From the NCBI GenBank assembly GCA_017893485.1, contig CM030362.1, positions 260,018,255 to 260,082,254 of the forward strand: a stretch of DNA of 64,000 bases, in the 5' to 3' direction. The translations under genes were made by a program, and so were the position numbers. The stretch is from Hemerocallis citrina (Eukaryota > Streptophyta > Magnoliopsida > Asparagales > Asphodelaceae). The notes under the pieces were generated by a model. The model was not told the DNA's origin. It saw only the letters and a list, made by a program, of their open reading frames with translations, and did not search any database. Position 1 is the first letter of the stretch; each line of letters begins with the position of its first letter. Shown piece after piece: positions 47,001 to 60,700 of this stretch.

Positions 47001-50000
47001 ATATCTTCCCAAATTTATTTTTAGCTTGTGCATCTAATCTTACTTGGGATGCGTAAGCACTAATGATATTATTTATGTTTCCCCCTAATACAAACTTAAT
47101 TTATATTATTCTATCCCCCTTTCCTATTAACACCTAATACATCTCTTTTGAATTTTTTATCTACTAAAATTCATGCCCCATTTCTATTTCTAATTTTACC
47201 GGTATAATATAATTTAAAACCATCTATCTCTTTACCTTTCTCCCCTACCCACTTTTTTCCTCCCCTATCCACTTTGTTTCTTGTAAACAAGCTATATTAA
47301 TATTCCTTCTAATCATGGTATGTACTAGTTCTACGCATTTTCCAGTCAATGTTCCTATATTCCAGTCAATATTCCTATATTCTAAGCAATATAAATAATA
47401 AAATTTATAATGTAGAGAAAGCTAATCCAAACACTCTTAACCTGTGCTCTTGGAGGAATAGTCTCAGGCACCAGTGAGAGTTCCATCTTCAAATGTGTAG
47501 GAGGTAGTATAACAGCTCGCACTGAAACAAGAGCGGATGTATTCTTGTTTCCCAGAAACAGAACAAAACGCCCATAATGAGCTCGCCATTCAGCTTTTAC
47601 ACCAATCTAATAAAAAATATCAAAATAAACAGCAGAAGATATTAGAGTATTGGACAAATGTGTTTTATGAAACACTAAATGCATGTGGTCCAACAGATAT
47701 ATAGAGCCACAACTTGCACTCCGTATAATAGTAATAGCTTAGGCATAAACCTGAACATAAAGATCCTCGTATAGCACCCCACTATCCTTTAGGCATAGAG
47801 CACTAAATCTATCCCCAATATTACCAATTGGCTGCAAAAAAAGGAAGATGGTTACCATCCAAACACACATCAGCACAAAAGTATCAAAAAAACTATTTGA
47901 ATGATGTGCTATTAGCACAACACTTCCATCGTTGAGCCAAATTGTGTCAGACATCTACACTTCAAGGACAATCCTTGAACACATGTCCAAAACTTATTAT
48001 GCATGTTCTAAATTTTAATATGTACCTTATATTTGGAATATATCAGACACTCCTTTAATAAATCCAAACACATTCACATTTTATAATATTATATTGTAAA
48101 TTTATATCAAATATGAAATGTTATTACTTCAACATGGACTGAATTTTTTATTTTGATTAAGGAACTGAATAGTATAGTCTTGGATGCCATTTAGAAAAAA
48201 TTTGTGATACTAACATGTAATATGGTTGTCCTCTTGCTACTTTATACAATTTTTATGTGTCTTGTACAGTAATATTGTTGAGTCCCTTACCTATACCGGT
48301 ATTTGTATAGCCTAGGTCATATGTTAAAAAGGCACTCAAGAAAAGGTGCAAGGCAGTAAATATGAAGAATGGTAATCAAGCAAGAATCACAGCTATTCAA
48401 CAATAACAGGTTGGGATGGCAAGGAATCAATGAATAATATATTGGCAATTTGGCATACCTGAATTGAGTTTGATTCTTCACTAAGGGCAGATAGTGCTAG
48501 GGCACCAGCTATTTCATGAGTTGCTTCGACACCTGGAATCGAATGCAGATCAGCTGCAACCCCAGAAGCAGGTGGTCCCTCAATTGCAAGTGGACCTAAA
48601 AGATCACCAAGGAGGTCGGGCGATGGGACTGATGATGGCTCTACATTGCTTACTGTTCCATTTTCCTTGGATATTTCTTGATCCAGAGAACTGGAATCCT
48701 ACATATTTAATCCAATAACATCATAAGACAAAGATTCATATTTCCAATAATAAGAGAGTGAAAAGATACATCACAGGTCTAACCATGTTTTGACTAGGCA
48801 TCCTAACAATGTTAAGTTGGTTGACTGGTAGAGATCCGTTGGGGGGTTTTTGGTCAGTTACAACCAACGCATTTGACGAGTGTTGTTGAGTTCGTAACTT
48901 TATGGCACTTTGCGCTGCTGTGTCGAGCTCAGCATCTCCAGCCTTTTTTAGCAAAGAAGACTGTTAAATACAGTGGCACTAAAGTTAGCTTGGATAGGAA
49001 CTCAAAATTTGATAAATTGCTATCTCCAGCTCAAACCATCAAATCCAGTTTACGTACCTGGCGTTCTGGAAACTTGGGCATTTCGGCCAATATGTCCATC
49101 AAAGCTGCACCTTTTCTACTCAGTGCAAAATATTCTACTGCTCTCTGCTGTATCTCAACATCAATGCAACTCTCATATCTGATTGTAATTACATGAACTT
49201 CAGTTACCGGTATATTCACGTCATAACAAATGTTTTATTCTCAATTTAATTCCCTAATTAACGTGTAATATCAATTTAGTCCTTAAAAAATGCTAATATC
49301 ATAATATCAATTTAGTCCCTTAATTTGACTCATTTACTTCAAATTGTTAGCTACTGCTTCGTAGTTGGTCAAAACACTATTTAAACTTAACAAGAATTCA
49401 CAAAATTTTTCTTAGTTACTCTTATATTCCTAAAAATATGCACATGCTTTCTTCCTAGCATACCCAAAAGCCTTTTTGCGACTTCACATTAGCTACTGCT
49501 ATTCAAAGTAGGGTTTTTTTCCATAGCGGCTACCCACAATTTTGTTAATTCCAAATAAGCCACCCACAATTCTCTACTTCCATAAACACCACTAATAATG
49601 TAGGCCCCACTCCAAAAAATTGAATTAAACACAAGATTATGAATGATGTACAATGTGATCTTATTGGTGGTGTTTAAATGAATTCAAATAATTAAGTAAA
49701 CTTGAATTAAACTTAAAAGAACTCACATTGGTGCTTTTTTGGAGTAGAACCTATATTATTGGTGGTGTTTACGGAAATAGAGATTTGTGGCTTATTTGGA
49801 ATTGTCAAATTGTGTTGTGGGTGGACTCTATGGAAATGATATCCAAACATATGTTCCCATATTACTGTTAAAAATAATCGTTGGACAACGTTAGGAAGAA
49901 AATAACAAAAAAAATTAATAAGTTTGAAAACATTTTGGATAACTACTTAATAGTAGCTACAAATGGGGAACCAATTTGAAGTAACGACCACAAATTAGTG

Positions 50001-53000
50001 AACTAGATTGATATTATACATTGATTGGAGGACTAAATTGATATTAGTATTTTCTGCAGGCCTATATTGATATCACACATTAATTAGGGGACTAAATTGA
50101 GAAAAAAACCAATAAAAAAATGAAGATTTATTTGGGAGAAAAAGAAAAGACTCTACTTTCTAAATATGACCCAAATTTGTTCCTGTAAATCCGGGTCGGG
50201 AGGTTGAGTGTGCATCAAAATTTTGGCATATGTTGACAGAAGAATAGGAACAGTATTTGTCCTGTCATAATGAAAGCTTAGATTGTAAAAGAGAAATCTC
50301 TCTAAATTAAAATTACAGAAAGCAAAATTTTTGCTTACGATACTGTGGGGAGCTTCTCATTTAAGATAGCAAAGATTTCCATAGGGCTGCACCCAGGTCT
50401 TCTCAAAAGGTGACTGAACTCTCCAAGTATATAGGCACTAACCTGTTGCATGAAGGTAAAAGGGAAGACTAAGGGAGCCTGCCTAACATGTCCCATCTAT
50501 TAACCAATTTTTTTTAGTAGGACAACAGAAAATAACTCATGTATGTCGAAGCAAATATCCCTTCATACTGCATGGTTTAAAAACATTCAAGTTTGTAACG
50601 ATCATACTAAAGCAATACATGATTTATGGTGTACTAGGAAAGACTTAATGCACCAACTCTGATCAGATTGCTAACATGGAGCTTTATATTCTTGGTAATG
50701 ATCAGTCGGTTGAGCTGAAAATTTTGACATGGTTTATTAATTATAATCATTATTGAAATCAAAAGAAGCGTACATTACAGAAAATACTTTCCTGGTAATT
50801 TGGTTCCTTGAACCTAGGAGAAGTCTTAATGGCGTTAAATTGGTAATAAAGCTAGGAAATTTATGAGTCAATATGCCAAAAAAATTCGATAATTAAGAGA
50901 GAAGATAATTGTAAAAACAGGGCTATAACTTTTGGATGATGTAAAAAAATCCTTAACAAAAATTTTCTGATGGGGTTCAATTTCAAATTTCTTTCCAAAT
51001 CTGTGCTATTATAACTACAGATGGTAGTAACATGGATAAGTAGCTAGCCATCCATCACAACAGTTCATCATATAAAATCATGACCTTTCTTTTCAATTTG
51101 GAATTTCTTATAATTATTGTAAAGATGCCACAAGTTTGATTTAAATGGTATGAAAGCTTTCCATATTCCCAGGAAAACTTCTTCCATTTATAAAGGCTAA
51201 TGTGATGACATAGTTTTGTATTTACACACAATTCACTTGCACTTAAGTCAGTACATGTATAGTGTGTATGTACTTTCAGGAGTAGACACAACTTAGTACA
51301 TCTTCTTTGGCCCTTGAATTAAGATCTCCATTAGTTAGATTACATCATATCAGTGGATAATATGCAGCTACTGAGAGAATGAGAAATCCCCATTAACGTG
51401 CATTTCTCTTCATAGCATCCTTATCTCTTCCCCAAAAGTACAAATAAATTTGCATTTCTTCCTTCAAATGACATGGTGGTTTCTCACTAAACTTAAAAGC
51501 ACGGACACTGACACTGACATTGACACGCTGACATGGATGCCAAGCAACACGACATACCAACAAGAGAAGATTTTGACAACCACCCTAAAATATCAAGTGT
51601 CATGTCGGATCCGTGTGTCCGCCACGTGTACTACATGGCATGACCACCAAACAGAAGTGTTAGTTCAACATAGTCGCTAAATCTCACTCTATCTCTTCTT
51701 CTCTACACCCTCCTCCAAATGGAGTATCACTAATCGCTCCAATGCTATAGCCACTATGCCACTAACATTTCCTTAGACACCGCTATCATCAATGGTGGGA
51801 GACCATCCAATTTTTCTTCTTCATCCTTAATATCAACAGCCCTGGGCTGTCAACCGAGTAGAGGTTTCACCAAAGGTCCCAAATCTGCCCTATCCCACCC
51901 GAACTTTCGGGTATGGGTCATTATTTTCCAAAAGCCGGAGCCATATGGGTTTGTGAAATTTAAAATTAAGAAAATTAAGGTTGGGATCTAGGAAGCACGG
52001 GTACTTCCGACACACCCGTGTCGGGTGCGTATCGAGTGCCAATACTCCTTGGGTACTCTCGGGTGCGTACCTAAAGAGTACCCAATCTTTCAATTCCTTT
52101 TGCAATTTTTGGAGACAATTATATGTAGATAAATGTTTGGGGTCGCAGTGTAATTTAAAAAACTTCTAGTTTCAAGTTATTTTCATACACAAAACAAGTA
52201 TACCCAAAAGTTTTGATGGTTAGGCGTGGGACTTGTCTGTAGCGGCTACCATGTGGTGCTTATAGCTGAATCGAAATGAGATCTGTTTCCGGAATATTAA
52301 TAATAGGTTTTCTGTTCTAATGCATAAAATATTTTCCTACATTATGAAGAGGCTTCGCATGGAGTAGGCCAGAACGCTGTTATCGGTGCACACGAAGGGT
52401 AGGAGACTGGTTCATATGGAGAGAGCCGTGAAGTCTCGTCATGCTAGCCTAGTGTAGCTGATGTAGTAGTAATTTGTTGCTTTAGTCTTTTGTTCGATCT
52501 TGGAACTTTTTATGTAATATTTTCTTTCTTCAAAATGTTCAATTATAGTGTATTCTTATAGTTCTAAGAAATTGTTCAAATATTTGCATTTTTTTACAAG
52601 TTAGACATATTTTTTATTTATAGATAGAATATAATATATATTACATTTAACGTACCCACCAGCACACCCGTATCCTACTATTTTGTAAAATCATGTACCC
52701 CGTATCCGTGTCGTGTTGTACCCGCACCCCGTACCTGTATCTGTGCTTCATAGGTTGGGATTGAGTATCCGAATAAATCCGACTAATATGTACCTACCTC
52801 ACACATGCATACATACAAACAGTTCAATTTTATAAATCTTTACATACGTTATGAGGAGCAAGGTTCTAAATGTCAAATTTTGATGTCATGTTGGCCTAAT
52901 AAGTTTAACTCTTGATTTTGGATTTCCAGAAATTTTGAGCTATTTAATAAATATAGAAGTGTCATGTCGATTTCAAATATATCTCCTAAATATGTTGTAT

Positions 53001-54705
53001 TTAACCTATACACACACCACGCAAGTATGCATCACAATATCCAATATGTAACTCAAGCAATATTGACTCCAACCAACATATGTGACTTGTTGGAACAAAA
53101 TAAACAAAAAAAAAATAATAGTGCAATATCTACATACATAGTATATCAATATAATCACAATTCAGACAAAAAATTACTAATAAACAGTCGGATGAGGTTG
53201 GGATTGATAATCACAATTCAGACAAAAAATTACTAATAAACAGTCGGATGAGGTTGGGATTGGGAAGTTCCTAATGTCAAAATCACGCCATCTTGCTAAT
53301 TCAAAGACCAGCCTAGTAATAGAAAATGTCGGCTGAGATTTTGAATCAAAAAGGCTGGAATCAGCAAAAATTTTCAGGAATTTCCCTAAAAATGACATAA
53401 ATGTTTTATACTGCTTCGGGGTCTCTTAGTTTTAAAATCGAATTTCGGTCACTTCGGCCGAAATTTAAAACAATGATGAGACTGACAGTACACATGTAAG
53501 ACTGTCTCTATGTTGAAGTACATTTATTTCCGTATTTGATGTCAAAGGCTATAATAATTACCCTTTGGTATTGATTACCAAGTACGTATCATTAAGGTAA
53601 ATAATCATAATATAATACATTTTGTTGAAGTCATAGTAAAAGTGTATGTACGTGTCATTAAGGTAAATAATCAGCATGTAATGTATTTTGTTGAAGTCGT
53701 AGTAAAAGTTTATGATTATGTGTTGGCTAATAATGAGTTTGAGATTAGATGCATTTCGATTAAAATATATCCAAATGAGTTAAATTTGTTACTGAAAATT
53801 TTAAGTTCATCTTGACGCACATGGCCCAGTCTGAACAGGTCTTACCGAAAGAAACCCGAACCAGGCCCTAAAACTTGCCCAAACCCATCAAGTCGGGCTT
53901 AGGTTTCAGAAACTAGAAACCTACTGGGTACGGACCAAGTCGAGTAAGTGATTTTAAAGTCCAGGTATGGGTTTAAAAGCATTCTAAACCCACCTCAGCC
54001 AACCCGTATGCACCTCTAAATGTGTCCTGCACTAATCATTCAGAATTCTGTTCCGGTTGGAATTCAAACTTAAAGGTCCTTGGCGTATTTTCTGTTCAAA
54101 GAAAATTTTCTTGTATATGGGAACCTTGTATTTCCCTCGACAACCCTGCAGCCAAAACGAGTTCATAATAGCTTCTAATGATTGGTCAGAAAAGAAACAC
54201 AACAAAGTACATGCGGTGTTAAAAATCCCACTTGGTAGTTTCTTTGACGTATCCTTTGATGCTAGATTTTCTTTGGGAGCATTTATGACCAAAGAACTAT
54301 GTGGACATGATTGTTCAACTAACAAAGTTACACATCCACATTAGAGATATCAAAAGGTGAAGGTGTCTGAGATATCCTCAGAAATCTTTGTAGTCCTCTT
54401 CTAAAGATGAAGATTTCGACACCAGCAAAGTTGAATAATTTTAGATGTGCGCACAAGCGGTAGGTTAAAGCGGAGGACGGTAACCGGCAACAATGAAACA
54501 CAGCCTTGGTACAGAAGGAGCATGGGCGGTGGCTGGCACGGAGGGATCTGTGGAGGAGGTGGGTAAGTAGTTGGTGGGAAGCAGATCGGGCTACCTCCTC
54601 AGTTGGAAAAGAGAACAAGTTCTTTTGGAGAAGAGATAACTTAATCCAATGGATAAGAAACACTGAGTACTAAACAATGATTACTCATGAAAGTAACCCG
54701 CTCTT

Positions 54706-54745
<40 letters not shown>

Positions 54746-54911
54746 AAAGGGATATGAGCAACTTGCTCATTTAGTAAATGAGCAATTGATTATGTGGCAT
54801 GCATGTGATACATTGGACAACTAACCCTTTTTAAGGCTTTTCCAATCACATGTATGCCACATCATCAATTGCTTATTTACTAAATGAGCAAGTTGCTCAT
54901 ACCCCTTTTTC

Positions 54912-54956
<45 letters not shown>

Positions 54957-56533
54957 TATATAACACTCAGTTAAGAACTGTTTTCAAACTAAGCTTTGTG
55001 AGAACTCCATGATGGAGCCATCTCATGGATAAGCCGAACCTCTCATATTGGTCATGCCTAAACTAGCTTTATAATATGAAATCAAGTGAATTCATGTCCA
55101 TTTGTCCATGCAATAAATTGTTACAGATCCAATCAGCTGATGTACATGCAATAAGATGGATTTAAACTATAATTTAACACTAATGTTTTCCACCACTTTC
55201 TATTTTTCACGTAATTCTCTTCACCCTCAGGATAACCTTTTCTAAAATAGTAGTTATGATGTCCCTCAATTATTACATTACCAACAATTGCAAAGTAGAA
55301 AAAAGTATTGGTAAACATGGGCAAACAGTAGGTTAACCAACAAAGGCCTCATTATTAGTTTTTTTTTTAATAACATAGGTCGGTTTGCCCCTTGTCATAC
55401 CAGCAAAACACGCAATGCAAAAACTAGAGTTACCATATTAATAAGTCATCTTCTCACTAATTTTCATATTTCTGAAATTGACCATCTTAATGTAACAAAC
55501 CTAAATGGTCTTTCCCCATAACATAAAATACCATTTGCAAATTAAAACCACCGATATTAAGTATTTGCAAAAATGGCAGGCTCATTTAATTGGAATTAAG
55601 AGACCTGCACATAAATTTCCTTTATTCCAATCGCAACAACTTACCTCTGACCACAATAACGAAATAAAAATATAACAATATATATGCAATAAATTCCTGT
55701 CCATATTAGACTTGTTAATTAATGAAAAAAATATTTAAAATAATCTTTGTTAAACACTTGAAAATCATTTAACATCTGGTTCTCCGTGACAAAGTAAACA
55801 TTTTGAGCCTTCTGTTGTTCTTTGTATCTTCAATTTGTTCCAAAAAGAAGGAACAGATAAATTAATATCGTTCCAAAAAGAAGGAACAGATAAATTAATA
55901 TCTCCCAAATAATAAAAACAAAATGAAGTAAATTTAGTAAATGGATGACAGGTGCCATCAGTGTGATTCACCAGACCTCCTCCACAATTGGAGGAACCTC
56001 ATCCATAATCTTATCAATCATCAGCACCAAATTATAAAGTTTATTCAACCCAATCTGATGATCGTTAGATTGTGCCTATGGTCACTAGGACAGGAGACGA
56101 ATAACCAAAAAATTAATACCTTAACCATTGTCTCATGCAAAGCGGGCTTGTCAAGATACTCTCTTGCCTTCACAACAGCATATGGCTGACACAATATAAT
56201 TGTAGTCAGATATTTATACAAAACAAATAACTGTAGAATTATAAATTTGGTTCAGTAAGAATCCACAATTGTAAGCAACAAACACCTGAAGATCTTCATT
56301 ATTGGTAACAAATTGTACTACACGATACCACATGTCATCACTAACAAAATTTCCTGCTTTGTCAATTAATTGAAGGACAACATCAACATACCTGCAAGAT
56401 GAAGAAATAAAATCTAGTCAAGATGTGGGTAAACTGCTAGCATAAGACACTACAATCATATTAAAGATCATATCTTTAAGACAATAATTTGGTGCAAATA
56501 ATATCAATATAATTATAATACGGTCTTGCTCCA

Positions 56534-56581
<48 letters not shown>

Positions 56582-57654
56582 TAGATTTGCCCGTGGGCAC
56601 GTGCCTAAGGCACGTCTTCGGAACGATACAACATATAAAAGTCTTGTAAACAGTAAGACAACAATTATGTAGCTCAAGTTTGAATAATAAAACAATAATT
56701 AGTTGTAAATAAAAGTCCATGTTTTCATTAGTATATGTTGAAAAATAATTATAAATGGGGGTGTAAAATCCAACTTCTTAGAACTTTGAGTGTGGAAAAT
56801 GATGAAATTTAACTGTTGATGAGATATTTGCTATTTTCAATGTAATATGAGCAATAAAAAATGTATAAAAATTCTGAAAATTTATAAACCCGAAATCTGA
56901 AAATATAAATTTATGAGTAAATTGAGAGAATGAGAGAGAGAGAGAGAGAGAAATAAATAAATGAAGAAGTTGTTTTGAGGGGATTTGGATTTGAGTTTTA
57001 GGGGGAAAATTTTGGGCGGGAAAATATGTTTTGTGAGGTTAGATCTGGACCATTTATTTCAATCCTATTGAATGTGAGCCACTTGATAGCTTTCTTTGTG
57101 TTTTATTATATAGATATATATATATATATAAGAAAATCTTCCATTGTGCACCACCCCTCCGTGTGCACACGGCCTTCCCACCTTCGTATCGACGACCAGA
57201 ACCGTTCACATTGATTTACACATCCAAATTTGTCTAAATATGTAAAATCAATTCATTTGAAATTCATTTGCCTATCCATCATGTGACTATAAAAAACAAT
57301 GATTTTCAGCCATACAATTTTGTAACACTTCAATGAATAGGCAAATGAATTTCAAATGATTTGAATTTACATATTTGGACTAATTTAGAAGTGTAGATCA
57401 ATGTGAACGGTTCGGATCGTCGATACGAAGGCAGGAGGGCCGAGTGCACACGCCGTGTGCACCATAGGTGGTGCACAACGGAAGACTTCCCTATACACAC
57501 ACACACACACAACAATCTTCCATTGCAAACGCTAATGTAGCGCGTGAAAACCGCTTAACCCGCTATTGCCAATAGCAAGTTAAGGCATATTAAAATGCGG
57601 GTTAAGGCATATTAAGTGGTTTTCACGCGCTACTAGTGTTTGCAATGGAAGATT

Positions 57655-57711
<57 letters not shown>

Positions 57712-60700
57712 AGAAAACACGCAAAATTATCATCCCCTCCTGGAAGCATGACTACAACTTGCACCTCCACAAGTTGTATGTCATCCCACAAAATCATGAC
57801 TATACTGCTTCAATTTTCACTATGTAGTCCTGCAACTTAAATCACAACTACCGAACGATTCATCCATGAGTGCAACAGTCCGCATTCTGGGAAACCACTA
57901 CCAAGCATCAATACTCTATTGCATTAACAACTGCTGGACCCTTATGAAGATATTTATGTGAAGCTTGCCCTTTACACATGGAAATGAAACAAGATTCTAT
58001 GCTCACACTCAAAAGATCTTAATTTTCAAAAAGGGCTTTTTGCACACATATCCTTAGCAAATATCATATTTCCATATTTATTCCTCACAACTCAATATTT
58101 GCATATATGTCCCCAACAATATGGATCTCGCTCAATTTGTATCCCTCAATTTATCTGTTATCAGCGAGAGATGTAATATTTTACTATTCTTAATGGGACA
58201 AGGCAGGTTTTGGCCCAAAATACCCATGTCCCCTACCCACCATCATACTTCAACTATTCTTTGCACCCCTCCTCAGAAATGAACACGGCAGTCCAAACCT
58301 TCACCACCAAAATCCTACTTATCTGCATCTCATCGCTAGTTTTCTCAGATTAATTTACTCTATATACCTATTTCATAATAATCCCAGTTATGTGATTCTT
58401 TGGAAGCTATAATGTTAGTACTTAGAGCTAGAGTCGCTGTTTAGGGGGGGGAACTGATGTGTGAAAGAAAGAGAGATGAATTAAGGGTTAGTAGACATTA
58501 GATACTAAGAGTCCAGCAATGGTTAAATTGGGGGGAAAAAAAAGAGCTAAAAAATGAGTCTCGTACATTGTTGGGACATATATGCAAATATGGAATTTGC
58601 AAATGCAGAATTGTTAGGCCGAAATATCAAATACGATACTTGTTAGGGATATAAATGATAAAACCCTCTTAAAAGTTATATGAGAAATGATAAATATATC
58701 CTTGAAAACAATCCCATCAATTAGTTACATATGTAGAAGACTAACCTTTAAACAATGGTATCAGTTATCGAGTTATCGGCCGAGACTAGGATAACATTCT
58801 CATTCTTAACGGTTTTTGGCTCTGCCAACGTGATAATTACCCAACAAATTGGTACCCGCCAGTTTATGAAGTTAACAAGGAAAACTAAAACATTAAAAAA
58901 AAATCCAACATAAGGCAATGAAGCCCTAGACCACCAAACCTCTTTCTCTCTCTACCCTCCGATTTTTGAAGTTGAGAATTTTTTTTTTAAAATTAAAGAA
59001 AAAAAACCAATATAAAGTAATGGAGCCCTAGGACCACTGAACCTATCTATTGGCACTATCGCCAATGAGTAAGTACCACATGAATGTGTGTGTGTGTGAG
59101 AGAGAGAGAGCGCATTAAAAAAATATTTAAGTATTTAGATATCTGAATCTGATATCATTCTCTCTATAGCTTAAAAAGTAATTGTTTTCTAGAATAATTA
59201 TAATTTCATTTATAGAGATACTTATCTATCGGAAAGGGAAACTCATATGAGGTGATTTCCTAATAGAGTAATTGTACACACAATGGCACCCATAATGGAC
59301 AATCGGCACCGTTCACATTAATTTGCATGTAACAGTATCTATATGTCAAGTTTCAAAAGGCAAGCGCCTTCGTGCCTCAGGCCCAAGAGATGTAGATTCC
59401 TGGATCCTAGCCTATGTATTTGACCAAGCGGTCAAGTTCGAGCAGGCGGGCGAGGGCCAGGCATCAAAGAGGCGCTCAGGCGAGACGCGAAAAAGGTGTC
59501 GCCTTTTTAACTATTTTGGTTTTATTCATTTAAGCTCTCCGTTTGACATTACTTTTGGAGAACCCTTTTGGTTCTAAAAGCACTTTTAGACTCGAAGTAG
59601 ATGTTTAAGAAACTTAACTAAAAGTGTGTTTAGCCAAAATTACCGTTCTAAGAGCATCTGCACTCGTTTGATGATAAAATTTGGGTATTTGCCATTTGGA
59701 AATAGAAAATTTGGGTTATAGTTGTAGTCGTTTGACGCCAAGATTTGGCCTTTTCATAGAAAAATCTCGGAAGAAAGATGATTTTTCATCTTTTATAAAT
59801 TAAAAAACATCGGACGGGAGATCATTTCCTTTCTGAGAGAATTTTTGGATTAAGGATCTTAATTAAATCTAAATTAAATCGTAAATAATCTTAAATCTTA
59901 ATTAAATCTAAATTAAAACCTAATATATATACACAATAATTTTTGTAGACCTATTTCCGTAGATTTTTTTCTCCACAATTTGGGAAAAATGGGATGGACG
60001 GGAGATCATCTCCCGTCTGAGATTTTTTTTAAAATTTAGAAATAGCCATGGACGGGAAATGATTTCCCGTCCGATTTTTTTTTTAAAATTTGATCATACG
60101 GGAAATCATTTCCTGTCCAATCATTTTTTTTAAAAAAAAATTTATCGAACGGGAAATGATTTTCCGTCCTATAGATTAGAATAAAAAAATTTTAAAGAGA
60201 CAAAAGACCATCTTTCGTCCGATATTTTTTTTTATTGGACGAAAGGTCTTTCGTCACCTAAATTTTGCGAATTCCCATTTCTTCTCCCAAATATAGCCGA
60301 GCATTGTTCCTCTCCAACGGACAAACCCAAAATTTGGGTATTTTGCCAACGACTGCGTGACTTTTTTCCCAAATTTTGCAAAATTTGGGAAAATATCAAC
60401 AACTGCAGATGCTCTAACTAGCTATTTTTAGTCTTTTTTTTTCAAGGCACCTAATGTGGTGCTTTTAGATTTTCAAAAAGGTGCTTTTACTTGCAAATTT
60501 CTTTCTAACACCCCTCACTGTTTTAAATAATGACCATTACGACCGTTATAGCATTTAAGGTAGGCTATTGTTGCTGAAATGGACTTCAGAAAACAGAGCG
60601 TTCTTGACCCATTATGGCCATTATAGGACTCGTTATGACCGCTATATCACCTTTTTTTATCTTTGTTTAGGCTGGTCTTCTAATTGCCTTGGGCTTTGTT

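Noticed and set aside
49179..50338. Apparent loss of the alpha-adaptin exon encoding ILLSTYAKILMHTQ
   Set aside because: First reading suggested that w4 joined w6 directly; closer reading found the exon intact at 50157-50261 beyond the nested MITEs.
54030..54345. Overlapping 95-97-codon open frames on both strands
   Set aside because: Neither resembles a family I know, neither has splice context, and they mirror each other; probably repeat remnant.
57636..57840. Open frames with (YI)n or (IY)n repeats
   Set aside because: Translations of an (AT)n microsatellite; the same holds for 56418-56720 and 62813-63055.
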